Assembly: GCA_018818365.1 (NCBI GenBank)
Contig: JAHISH010000282.1
Span: 1-9,546 of the forward strand
Source of the DNA: Candidatus Omnitrophota bacterium
GTDB taxonomy: Bacteria > Omnitrophota > Gorgyraeia > Gygaellales > Profunditerraquicolaceae
Length of the DNA: 9,546 nt
Reading direction: 5' to 3'
In this document: piece after piece, positions 1 to 6,759 of the stretch
Layout of the letters: each line of letters begins with the position of its first letter
Numbering within the stretch: the stretch's first letter is position 1
Notes under the pieces: model-generated
What the model was told of the DNA's origin: nothing
What the model saw: the letters and a program-made list of their open reading frames with translations, nothing else
Databases searched by the model: none
Position numbers and translations under genes: made by a program

Positions 1-534
1 AACTTCCTTCTTAAGCACGCTTACTCCTGCTTCGACGGAATTAGCCCGTTTGTCGGGCGTGCGCTTATTATATGACTGCACCAACCCTTGAGGATCAAGA
101 TATATGTTATTCTCGGCAATACATTCGTGATTATCGTAACAGACTACCATGGCTTCGGTGCTGCTTTTTTCCCACTCAGCGCACAGCGCGGTGTAATCGA
201 TCGGCAAAAAGGAATCTCCGTAGAGCATCAGGAATTCATCGCTGAGAAGACCTGCGGCCTGCTTCAATGCGCCTCCCGTGCCTAAAAAATCATTCTCAAT
301 CGAATACTCTATACGAAGGCCAAAACGACTGCCATCGCCAAAATACCCTAAGATCGCATCCTTAAGATACCCCACGCAGAGCACGATTTCACTAATCTGA
401 TATTTCTTTAGAAGCGCCAGCTGATATTCAAGGAATGGCCGCTTTTTAATATCTGCCATCGGCTTAGGGATCGCATCAGTTAACGCCCCCAGCCTCTCTC
501 CCCTGCCACCCACTAATATCGCCGCCTTACGCAT
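1..534 (-). CDS. Sugar-phosphate nucleotidyltransferase, HddC/RmlA-like, 3' end cut by window
   Basis: It probably makes an NDP-sugar from NTP and a sugar-1-phosphate in the cytoplasm. The first 178 residues are visible. They show the N-terminal nucleotide-binding loop GGRGERLG (residues 9-16), PKPM with the conserved lysine at 24, the LGTGGALKQ segment (84-92) that contacts base and sugar in this superfamily, and GDS (106-108), whose Asp107 should bind the metal. The EAGVSVLKKEV stretch (168-178) matches the DAGxYVF-type element of D-glycero-D-manno-heptose-1-phosphate guanylyltransferases (HddC) and their relatives. The ATG at 534-532 is the natural start, 22 bp after the stop of the upstream gene, with only a weak purine-rich stretch as ribosome site. 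It is probably cotranscribed with the B12-rSAM gene from the promoter at 2114-2141. The family is clear; the exact sugar (heptose, mannose, glucose or other) is not. Confidence 0.88.
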   Translation of the reverse strand, partial: MRKAAILVGGRGERLGALTDAIPKPMADIKKRPFLEYQLALLKKYQISEIVLCVGYLKDAILGYFGDGSRFGLRIEYSIENDFLGTGGALKQAAGLLSDEFLMLYGDSFLPIDYTALCAEWEKSSTEAMVVCYDNHECIAENNIYLDPQGLVQSYNKRTPDKRANSVEAGVSVLKKEV

Positions 535-556
535 AATGTATCTTTTCTCTGCCCCC

Positions 557-2059
557 TCAGCTGTTTTTAAGAGAAAGGTATTTGTCCAAAACGAAGTTTA
601 TGCGCTCATGGGTAATCTTCGCGGGAAAAATAATACCTGAAATAAGCCGCGCCAGCGAATTTAAATTCAAAAATCCAGGGCTTCTCAATAATTCAGGCCA
701 GGAATACCTGATATTGGCAATCTGCAGCCTTCTTCGCCATATGATAATATTCTCATAATTGGCTAATTGTTCGGCAGGAAGCCTTAAGTCGACGGAAAAC
801 CCTGCTTCCACATCTTCCTTCTTGATCATCCCTTTCTCTATGTAGTAGTCGTATAATTGCGTGCCCTTATAAGGAGTGGTGATATTAATATAGGTGGGAA
901 CTCTGAGGCGACGCATCATCTGTATGCTTTCATCGATTGTGCTATCCGATTCACCGGGCGCCCCGACCATAAAGAATGTCCGTAACGACAACCCGTGCCT
1001 TTTGCAGGCATCGGCGACTTCGTATACTTTCTCCGTCTTTATCCTCTTATTATAGACGACGTTGCGTATCTCCTCATTGCCGGATTCAATGGCAATGCAT
1101 ATCTCCAAGGCACCTGCTCTTTTGAATTTTTTGACTACTTCATCGTCTAACGTAGAGACGGAAAGCCCGTTGGGAGTAATAAGCCGTATATCTTTATTCA
1201 TCGCGATGATACCGTCAAGGATCGCAATCGTGCGCGTGCGCGAAAGGGAAAAGTTATCATCAACTATGGCAAATTGCCGGCACTTGTATTTATCGCTTAA
1301 ATAATCGATCTCCGCTAAGACGTTTTCGGCACTGCGTGAGCGCCACTGTTTTCCGTGGCACAGGTACATATTACAGAAGGTGCACTGGTTAGGGCAACTG
1401 CGTGAAGTCAAAAGCGGGAAATACAGCCCCTTGAATTGGGAAATACGGTCCTGGGTGCGGATTGCATGGTAGGTCTTCTCATCGACCAGATGGAATGCAG
1501 GAAAAGGAATCTGGTCGAGGTCCGGGATAAAATGTTTCTTCTCATTTACATAGAGCCTGTCCTCATCCTTAAAGACAATCCCATCGACCCCATAGGGTTT
1601 AGTGTTAGCCAATATATGCTTAAATAACTCGATGACTGACTCCTCCCCCTCTCCGATGATAAGATAATCGGCGCTGCTTGAAGTAAGACAGTGCTCAGGG
1701 AATGTCGTAGGATGTATTCCTCCGATCACCAAGGGGATATCGGGAAATGCCTTCTTAATAACCTGGGTGAGCCGCTGGGTAAAAGGCCACCGCGATGAAA
1801 AAACGCAGGTAATGCCGATCATCTGCGGCTTCATCTCTTTGATCTGCTTGAAAAGATTCTCCAGGTTATAGCCGAAATAGAACATTCCCCCTAACTGAGC
1901 AAAGGTATCAAGGCTATAAATGGCAGGCGTATATCCGCATTTTTCCATATAGGATGCTAAATAGAGGATGGAAAGTGGCGGCATGTGCTGATGAAAAGGC
2001 TCTATCAGCAAATAGGGCGAGTTTAGAAACAGAATCCGCGGTTTCTCAGTATGCTCCAT
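557..2059 (-). CDS. B12-binding-domain radical SAM enzyme
   Basis: This 500-residue protein has the two-domain layout of class B cobalamin-dependent radical SAM enzymes (BchE/HpnP/HpnJ-type and many methyltransferases). Residues about 8-165 form a Rossmann-like B12-binding domain, with PPLSILYLASYME (27-39), MIGITC (80-85), VIGGIHPTTFPE (111-122) and DYLIIGEGEES (131-141). The radical SAM core follows. Its CPNQCTFC motif supplies Cys222, Cys226 and Cys229 for the 4Fe-4S cluster, with IVDDNFS (265-271), IAIESGNEEIRN (322-333) and FFMVGAPGES (362-371) further on. The classical DxHxxG cobalamin motif is absent, as in many members of this class, so cobalamin would bind without a lower histidine ligand. 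The ATG at 2059-2057 overlaps the stop of a 3-codon upstream ORF (TAATG) and is preceded by a GAAGAG-like site. It is the first gene after a strong promoter. The substrate is unknown; context suggests a sugar or lipid of a surface glycan. Confidence 0.9.
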   Translation of the reverse strand: MEHTEKPRILFLNSPYLLIEPFHQHMPPLSILYLASYMEKCGYTPAIYSLDTFAQLGGMFYFGYNLENLFKQIKEMKPQMIGITCVFSSRWPFTQRLTQVIKKAFPDIPLVIGGIHPTTFPEHCLTSSSADYLIIGEGEESVIELFKHILANTKPYGVDGIVFKDEDRLYVNEKKHFIPDLDQIPFPAFHLVDEKTYHAIRTQDRISQFKGLYFPLLTSRSCPNQCTFCNMYLCHGKQWRSRSAENVLAEIDYLSDKYKCRQFAIVDDNFSLSRTRTIAILDGIIAMNKDIRLITPNGLSVSTLDDEVVKKFKRAGALEICIAIESGNEEIRNVVYNKRIKTEKVYEVADACKRHGLSLRTFFMVGAPGESDSTIDESIQMMRRLRVPTYINITTPYKGTQLYDYYIEKGMIKKEDVEAGFSVDLRLPAEQLANYENIIIWRRRLQIANIRYSWPELLRSPGFLNLNSLARLISGIIFPAKITHERINFVLDKYLSLKNS

Positions 2060-2113
2060 TATCTCTTCATGTCAAGCGATACATACGAGCTTTGCTCGAG
2101 TATTTCTCTAAAT
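2060..2113 (-). promoter_or_regulatory. Short 5' leader of the B12-rSAM gene with hairpin and mini-ORF
   Basis: Transcripts from the promoter at 2114-2141 should begin near 2107, giving a leader of about 48 nt. It holds a small perfect hairpin, CGAGC-AAA-GCTCG, at 2086-2098. It also holds a three-codon ORF (ATG AAG AGA TAA, 2070-2059) whose stop overlaps the B12-rSAM start codon as TAATG. The leader is too short for a known cobalamin riboswitch, and no B12-box-like sequence was seen. The hairpin and mini-ORF are visible in the sequence; any regulatory role is inference. Confidence 0.3.
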
Positions 2114-2141
2114 AGTATATAGCGAAGGGCTTGATTGTCAA
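2114..2141 (-). promoter_or_regulatory. Near-consensus sigma70-type promoter for the B12-rSAM and nucleotidyltransferase genes
   Basis: On the minus strand a perfect -35 box TTGACA (2141-2136) is followed after 16 bp by TATACT (2119-2114), which matches 5 of 6 bases of the -10 consensus. The expected start of transcription is near 2107, about 48 nt before the ATG at 2059. It lies in the only long non-coding gap inside the gene cluster, so the last two genes probably form their own transcription unit. A short dyad, TTGA-CAA-TCAA, overlaps the -35 box and might be a protein-binding site, but its half-sites are only 4 bp. Confidence 0.72.
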
Positions 2142-2236
2142 TATATTCGTATGCGTTACCGAGTAGAGGACTCACAGGAAGTGCCTTCGGCGTACCCAGA
2201 TTAAAGACCAGGGGTTGCTCAGGGTAATACTAACGT

Positions 2237-2276
2237 GGCGCCTTTTATCCTGCCCTTAAGGGCGGGGATTGGCGCC
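2237..2276 (-). repeat. Nested inverted repeats across the stop codon of the YvcK gene
   Basis: GGCGCC occurs at 2237-2242 and again at 2271-2276 and can form a 6-bp outer stem. Between them the 12-bp perfect palindrome GCCCTTAAGGGC (2252-2263) spans the TAA stop of the YvcK-fusion gene. The transcript could fold into a nested hairpin at its 3' end. No run of U follows on the minus strand, so it does not look like a standard intrinsic terminator. It might stabilise the 3' end, act as an atypical terminator, or mean nothing. Confidence 0.3.
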
Positions 2277-3641
2277 GCCTAAGGTATCAATGCTTCGGGT
2301 AGGATAGGCAGCACGGATGATACTTGATACCGCACGCCTTAACTTCTGGCTGTGATGCCTGATGAGTTGGGTTTCATGCGCTAAATCCGCAATGAGCAAT
2401 TGTGCTTTGCTCACTGTGCGCAATTCCCGTAAATCACCAAGGGCAACCGGAGCCTGCTTTTTCCTGGCATATTTCTTCAAGGACTTCTTGGAGAGCGTGG
2501 CAGGATCGGCAATAAGAATGTAATCTACATGGTCTCCCCCTAAATACCGGATGATTTCGCGGGAGTGTTGGAGTGCGCTAAAACCGGTAGTCTCTCCGGG
2601 TTCAGTCATGAGATTGCATAGGTAAATCTTTTTGGCATGAGTCTTTGCTAATGCGTCGCGTATCTTAGCTATCATGATACTGGTGATAACACTGGTAAAA
2701 AGGTCCCCCGGGCCGATAGTCACAATATCAGAAAAGATGATTGCCGCACACGCATTCATATCCGCAGAAGGCGCCGGATCATGCCAACATCTTTTGATAG
2801 GCAATCGGATATTTCTTCCGACTCCCAAGTCGATATTGGATTCTCCTCGAATCACCGTGCCGTCTTCAAAGAGCGCACAGAGGGTCGCACGGGTCTGGGC
2901 AATAGGCACCACAATTCCCTGAATATTAAGGATATCCCCGAGGTTACGCACTGCTTCCGACATTGAACCTTTAATATGGGTCAATGCCGCCAAAAGGAGA
3001 TTCCCGACGGTATGTCCCCCGAGGCTGCTGGTATCCTTAAAACGGTACTGCATAACCTGGTTCATTACTTCCGGGGCATTGGAAAGCGCCACCAGGCTTC
3101 TGCGAATATCTCCGGGAGGAAGAATACCGAAAGAAACCTTCAATTCCCCCGAAGAGCCTCCGTCATCGCTGGTGTTGACAATAGAAGTCAAAAGGACATT
3201 CGGTAATTCCTTAAGGCTGACCAATAGGTTAAAAAGACCGGTCCCCCCTCCGATACAGGCAATGCGTATTTTGCTCTGAAGTATGGCATTCAAACGGACG
3301 ACAAACTCCCGGTAATTATAGGGCTTGATAAGATAGTCTACTGCTCCCGCATCGCGTGCCTCGATAATAGCCGAAAGGCTCTTGCGTCCGGATACAAAAA
3401 TAAAATCCTTCCCGCAATTCCGCAAGGACTTCACCAAACGTCTCAGATTCGAATGACTACGCCGATAGGCGTCGACGTCCACCAAAATAATATCAAGGTC
3501 TTCCTTTCTTAATCTTCGAGACAACTCACGTAAGGAGCATGCGGAATCCACGCGCCTGGCCAGTTGCGGAACCATTACCTGGATATCCCTAATAAACTCA
3601 TTGCCGCCTACGATAAGAAAATTCTTCAATGCTGACTTCAT
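2256..3641 (-). CDS. Receiver-like domain fused to a YvcK/CofD-like UDP-sugar-binding protein
   Basis: This 461-residue protein joins two domains. Residues 6-124 look like a response-regulator receiver. DIILVD places a phospho-acceptor-like Asp at 55, FVSG supplies Ser84 and YLIKPY supplies Lys106, but the usual acidic pair near the N-terminus is replaced by GGN (12-14), so metal binding and phosphorylation are doubtful. Residues 127-461 are a YvcK domain (CofD-like superfamily). It has GGGTG (131-135), NTSDDGGSSG (156-165), PPGDIRR (175-181), GNLLLAAL (213-220), GPGDLFTSV (310-318) and CNLMTEPGETTGFS (342-355). YvcK proteins bind UDP-sugars such as UDP-GlcNAc and are needed for gluconeogenic growth, cell shape and envelope synthesis in several bacteria. 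Stand-alone YvcK is about 320 residues, so the N-terminal part is an addition. The ATG at 3641 is preferred: it lies 4 bp after the upstream TAG and begins exactly at the receiver fold. It lacks a clear Shine-Dalgarno site, so translational coupling is likely. Confidence 0.9.
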   Translation of the reverse strand: MKSALKNFLIVGGNEFIRDIQVMVPQLARRVDSACSLRELSRRLRKEDLDIILVDVDAYRRSHSNLRRLVKSLRNCGKDFIFVSGRKSLSAIIEARDAGAVDYLIKPYNYREFVVRLNAILQSKIRIACIGGGTGLFNLLVSLKELPNVLLTSIVNTSDDGGSSGELKVSFGILPPGDIRRSLVALSNAPEVMNQVMQYRFKDTSSLGGHTVGNLLLAALTHIKGSMSEAVRNLGDILNIQGIVVPIAQTRATLCALFEDGTVIRGESNIDLGVGRNIRLPIKRCWHDPAPSADMNACAAIIFSDIVTIGPGDLFTSVITSIMIAKIRDALAKTHAKKIYLCNLMTEPGETTGFSALQHSREIIRYLGGDHVDYILIADPATLSKKSLKKYARKKQAPVALGDLRELRTVSKAQLLIADLAHETQLIRHHSQKLRRAVSSIIRAAYPTRSIDTLGGANPRP

Positions 3642-3645
3642 GGCT

Positions 3646-5751
3646 CTATGATGGCTTACGCAGTATATGCCCTTCTTTAATTTGCGGCCCTTCAAAACAA
3701 ATAGTATTATGGCAACGATGGCACTCTGGGATGAATGACTCCTTATAGGCGGCGCTGCAAGTCCGACGGATCCTCATGTAAGTCGGGTTATTCCAACTGC
3801 GGTGCAAATGTTCCCGAAGTAGATTCCCGAAATAATATGCCCCTGAATCAACCTTATCATGAAACCACACCTCTCCTCCGGTACAAGGAAAGACTTCCCC
3901 GTCCCAATCAACCAGAATCAACTCCCAAGGCTGAAAACAATAACGCCTCTTGAAATCTTTCGTAAAAATTGGCTCATAGCGAAACCATATCCCCCTCCAG
4001 AACGCCGTCCATCGGCATCGATTGATAGTATGGTTATACAGATCCTGATGATAAAAAAGAGAATCCTCTTCTCGCAAGCGCCCTCCAGGTTTATCCAAAT
4101 CATGAGAGAAGTAACGGCAGAAGGTTGCGGTAATGCGCCTCACTCTTAGCGCACTGGCCTTTTTGATAAGCCGGGGGAGATCACCGATATTCAGTTTCGA
4201 TACCGTCGGGCAGAATTCCAGGTAAATTTTTTTGCGGGTACGCTTCAAATGCGTATTCAATAAAGCAATGCCCTCGAATATCTCCTCGGTAGTAGTGCGC
4301 TGCACCATAGTATTGTTGGTGGCAACGTCGCCATGCACGGAGATCTGAAGCATCGAGATATGCAGATCCGCTAATTCCGCCGCATATTTCTTGATCAATA
4401 AGCCGTTGCTACGGATAGCTACCTGTACCCAAGGGAACTCCTCGTTGACATAGCGGATAATGGGAAAAAGGTCACCACACAATAACGGCTCCCCTCCGCC
4501 GCTAAAGAAAAATATCTTGGCAGCGTTACGCGGAATATTTGAGGCCATCACTTTAAATTTCTCCAAGGTGATCTCTTTTCTTCCTTCGGGGCCGATGCAT
4601 TGGTTACAAAAGATGCACTGCGCATTGCAGAAATTCGTCATCAAGAATTCATAGGTATGGGGAAAGATCGTCGTTCCAGGCTCCTGATGGATTACGTCAT
4701 TATAAGAAAGTACTATCGATTTTAAAGAACTGATCAGCTCTCCCTTAATCTCTGAAGGGATTTTCTTCTTTATCTTCCAAACAGTCAAAAGCTTCTTTGC
4801 CTCCAGATACAATAATTTCGCGGTCGTATACCGGGTATCGTAAATAAAGGCCGGATGAAAATACTGCAGGAAACTTAATTTTACTCGAATCGTCGCTAAA
4901 AGATTCACAAGATGCGCCAAAAGAGGTATACGCATCAAGAGAAGAAATGCGGCCTTTCCGATAAAGGCCTTGCGCGGATTAAAAAGGCAAAGCTTCTTGG
5001 CATCCTTTACCAAATCCTGTTTTAAAGGCATAAGCTGCAGATATTGACGGTGGGTCCGTGGATTATCCTTTTGTTCGATAAAACGCTCTTTTCTATCCTT
5101 AAAGATCTTCTGCAGCCCATGCGCATAAGAGGTCCAAGGGTAATGTTTATAAATAAACTCTCTTCCTACCCAGACCCGCGGGGATTGACGTTTAACGATA
5201 TGCGCTGCCTCGCTATAGAAATCAACCGACGGATGATACCGGAATAGTTTGTGCTGCTGCCATTCGGTAACAATCCGGTAATGCTGCATCCTATCGGAAA
5301 AACTATCTATCGTGAGATCATCCTGGTCAGTAGGATAAAATTCATATACCTTGCCGTTTATAATAGTATAGCCTCGCTTCTGCACCTGGCCCATAAACTC
5401 TAAGAGCGTCATCTCCTTTACCGGAGAATAATAGAATGCATCCGCGTCAATGACCAAAATCCACTCATAGGAAGAAAGTTTCTGATGCATATACTCACAG
5501 GCAAATCTTAAAATTTTGATCCACTCATATCCTTCGGTGCGAATGGACAAAAGATCGTGAATGCGGCCGGGATATTGGGAAGCGTTATCGCGGAAGCCTT
5601 GGATAATCTGAAGGCTTTGATCAGTAGAACCGTTATCGACCACCACAAGGTCAATGCCTTGGCGCAAATAGTGCGTAAGCGTCTGCGATAAGACATGCGC
5701 TTCGTTATAGCAAAACACTATTCCACATGCAGTGGGTATTGCGGTCTTCAT
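3646..5751 (-). CDS. Family 2 glycosyltransferase fused to a radical SAM/SPASM enzyme
   Basis: One uninterrupted 701-residue frame carries two enzymes. Residues 8-250 are a GT-A glycosyltransferase of the Glyco_tranf_2_4-like type, with FCYNEAH (13-19), GIDLVVVDNGSTDQS (32-46) and the metal-binding DAD (102-104) in WILVIDADAF. A linker (about 255-355) has a hydrophobic, basic stretch at 265-297 that might touch the membrane. Residues 366-690 are a radical SAM enzyme: CNAQCIFC supplies Cys375, Cys379 and Cys382, then GGGEP (418-422) and QISVHGD (469-475). A C-terminal SPASM-like region has Cys605, 623, 665, 677, 680 and 685, probably for auxiliary 4Fe-4S clusters. The ATG at 5751 starts just before the GT fold, 2 bp after the upstream TGA, with AGG six bases away; a longer GTG start would only add a tail overlapping the upstream gene. 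No Met lies between 273 and 371, so separate translation of the rSAM half is unlikely. The substrate is unknown. Confidence 0.88.
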   Translation of the reverse strand: MKTAIPTACGIVFCYNEAHVLSQTLTHYLRQGIDLVVVDNGSTDQSLQIIQGFRDNASQYPGRIHDLLSIRTEGYEWIKILRFACEYMHQKLSSYEWILVIDADAFYYSPVKEMTLLEFMGQVQKRGYTIINGKVYEFYPTDQDDLTIDSFSDRMQHYRIVTEWQQHKLFRYHPSVDFYSEAAHIVKRQSPRVWVGREFIYKHYPWTSYAHGLQKIFKDRKERFIEQKDNPRTHRQYLQLMPLKQDLVKDAKKLCLFNPRKAFIGKAAFLLLMRIPLLAHLVNLLATIRVKLSFLQYFHPAFIYDTRYTTAKLLYLEAKKLLTVWKIKKKIPSEIKGELISSLKSIVLSYNDVIHQEPGTTIFPHTYEFLMTNFCNAQCIFCNQCIGPEGRKEITLEKFKVMASNIPRNAAKIFFFSGGGEPLLCGDLFPIIRYVNEEFPWVQVAIRSNGLLIKKYAAELADLHISMLQISVHGDVATNNTMVQRTTTEEIFEGIALLNTHLKRTRKKIYLEFCPTVSKLNIGDLPRLIKKASALRVRRITATFCRYFSHDLDKPGGRLREEDSLFYHQDLYNHTINRCRWTAFWRGIWFRYEPIFTKDFKRRYCFQPWELILVDWDGEVFPCTGGEVWFHDKVDSGAYYFGNLLREHLHRSWNNPTYMRIRRTCSAAYKESFIPECHRCHNTICFEGPQIKEGHILRKPS

Positions 5752-5765
5752 ACTCAACCTGAACG
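5752..5765 (-). promoter_or_regulatory. Ribosome binding site that fixes the start of the GT2::rSAM gene
   Basis: AGG at 5760-5758 lies six bases before the ATG at 5751-5749, inside the last codons of the upstream rSAM gene, whose TGA stop is at 5756-5754. This supports the ATG over the upstream in-frame GTG at 5817 and implies reinitiation or coupling between the two radical SAM genes. Confidence 0.55.
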
Positions 5766-6755
5766 TTTGTATTGCCAAGAAAACCAGAAATTCGGCCTCT
5801 CGCTCCAGAAAGTACACTTATCACAGAGCGCAATCTTTTGATATTCTCCAGTAAGATGATACTGCCGGTAGCGCCGTATCTTCTCTCCTTGCCATATCCG
5901 GGAGAAACTTTGTTCTTTGAGGTCGCCGAGCACTTCCTGTTCGTTCCAATCCACACAACATATCGACACCTTGCCCTCCCAGCTGATCGCAGGGGCAAAC
6001 CATAATTCTCCGCAAGGATAGCGATGCCCAGACGCGGCTTCGCGTAGACTCACGTTATCTTTGACCCCTCCCCAGGAATGAAAGGTAGAGACGATACACT
6101 CCACTCTAAACTTCTTCCAGGTGCGGATGAAGCGCTCTATTTCGCGCTGGGTCTCATGCATCTTAATAATCTGCAATGTCACCACCGGTTTTACGCGTGA
6201 ACCCCGATTTTGAATAAAAGTTCGCACATTCTCTTCAAGTCTCTCTAATTCTCCCCCGCGGACCTTACGATACGTATCCGGGTCTATTGCATCCAGACTA
6301 ATCTGTATCTGGTCAAGCCCGGCTTCAATAAGCGCACGTGACATTTTATCATCCAGAAGCATACCGTTGGTTGAAATATATACCGTATTGCCGGAATGAG
6401 CGCTTTTTACTGCGCGCACCATATCGACAATGCGCGGATGAAGAAGCGGCTCTCCGTCTTTATAGAGTATGAAGTGCCGCGGCCCGAATTGAAGGCTTTC
6501 GTCGATTATCTTCTGCAATAACGGCCATTCGATATAACCGATCTTACGCGAACTTTTATCGCGGGGACAGATGGCGCAATGCAGATTACAGGCATTGGTA
6601 GGTTCTATATTAAAGGTCAAGGGGTAGGCATAGTCAGCGACCCTTTGCGCGACTACCGAATAGAAAGGCCGTAAGAGACGACTCTGTTTAAAGGCTGATT
6701 TGAGCTTCTGGCCGAGGGAACTGGTATTAAATCGTATAAACGATTCTTTCAGCAT
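5754..6755 (-). CDS. Radical SAM/SPASM domain protein
   Basis: This is a 333-residue radical SAM enzyme. CNLHCAIC supplies Cys56, Cys60 and Cys63 for the catalytic 4Fe-4S cluster. KDGEP (99-103) is the SAM-binding GGEP-type motif, and STNGMLL (128-134) and IQISLDA (150-156) are typical core strands. The C-terminal part has Cys248, Cys266, Cys267, Cys311 and Cys314 in a SPASM-like pattern, with the usual GKVSICCVDW and LGDLKEQSFSRIW segments, so one or two auxiliary clusters are expected. SPASM enzymes modify peptides, proteins or small molecules; no precursor peptide gene is visible nearby. The ATG at 6755 is 4 bp after the GT39 stop, with AAGG close before it. In-frame codons further upstream lie inside the GT39 gene and encode a low-complexity extension, so they were not used. 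It is related to, but clearly diverged from, the rSAM half of the next gene. The reaction is unknown. Confidence 0.9.
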   Translation of the reverse strand: MLKESFIRFNTSSLGQKLKSAFKQSRLLRPFYSVVAQRVADYAYPLTFNIEPTNACNLHCAICPRDKSSRKIGYIEWPLLQKIIDESLQFGPRHFILYKDGEPLLHPRIVDMVRAVKSAHSGNTVYISTNGMLLDDKMSRALIEAGLDQIQISLDAIDPDTYRKVRGGELERLEENVRTFIQNRGSRVKPVVTLQIIKMHETQREIERFIRTWKKFRVECIVSTFHSWGGVKDNVSLREAASGHRYPCGELWFAPAISWEGKVSICCVDWNEQEVLGDLKEQSFSRIWQGEKIRRYRQYHLTGEYQKIALCDKCTFWSERPNFWFSWQYKRSG

Positions 6756-6759
6756 TGCC

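Noticed and set aside
88..285. Plus-strand ORF of 65 codons opposite the nucleotidyltransferase gene
   Set aside because: It has no recognisable domain and lies wholly opposite a clearly conserved coding frame. The other plus-strand ORFs inside the genes were set aside for the same reason.
2049..2075. A second TTGACA on the minus strand at 2075-2070 with a weak CATACT about 16 bp further
   Set aside because: The -10 match is poor and the promoter would start transcription inside the B12-rSAM coding region; the promoter at 2114-2141 explains the gene better.
2060..2255. Possible riboswitch, tRNA or small RNA in the 196-bp gap
   Set aside because: No cloverleaf, B12-box or other known riboswitch core was seen; only the promoter, a 5-bp hairpin and the repeat at the YvcK stop can be supported.
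3642..3695. Longer YvcK-fusion protein from a TTG start at 3695
   Set aside because: It would overlap the end of the GT2::rSAM gene by 50 bp and add 18 basic residues before the receiver fold. The ATG at 3641 is adjacent to the upstream stop and starts at the domain edge.
5752..5817. Longer GT2::rSAM protein from a GTG start at 5817
   Set aside because: The extra 22 residues overlap the upstream rSAM gene, while the ATG at 5751 has an AGG six bases upstream and starts just before the GT fold.
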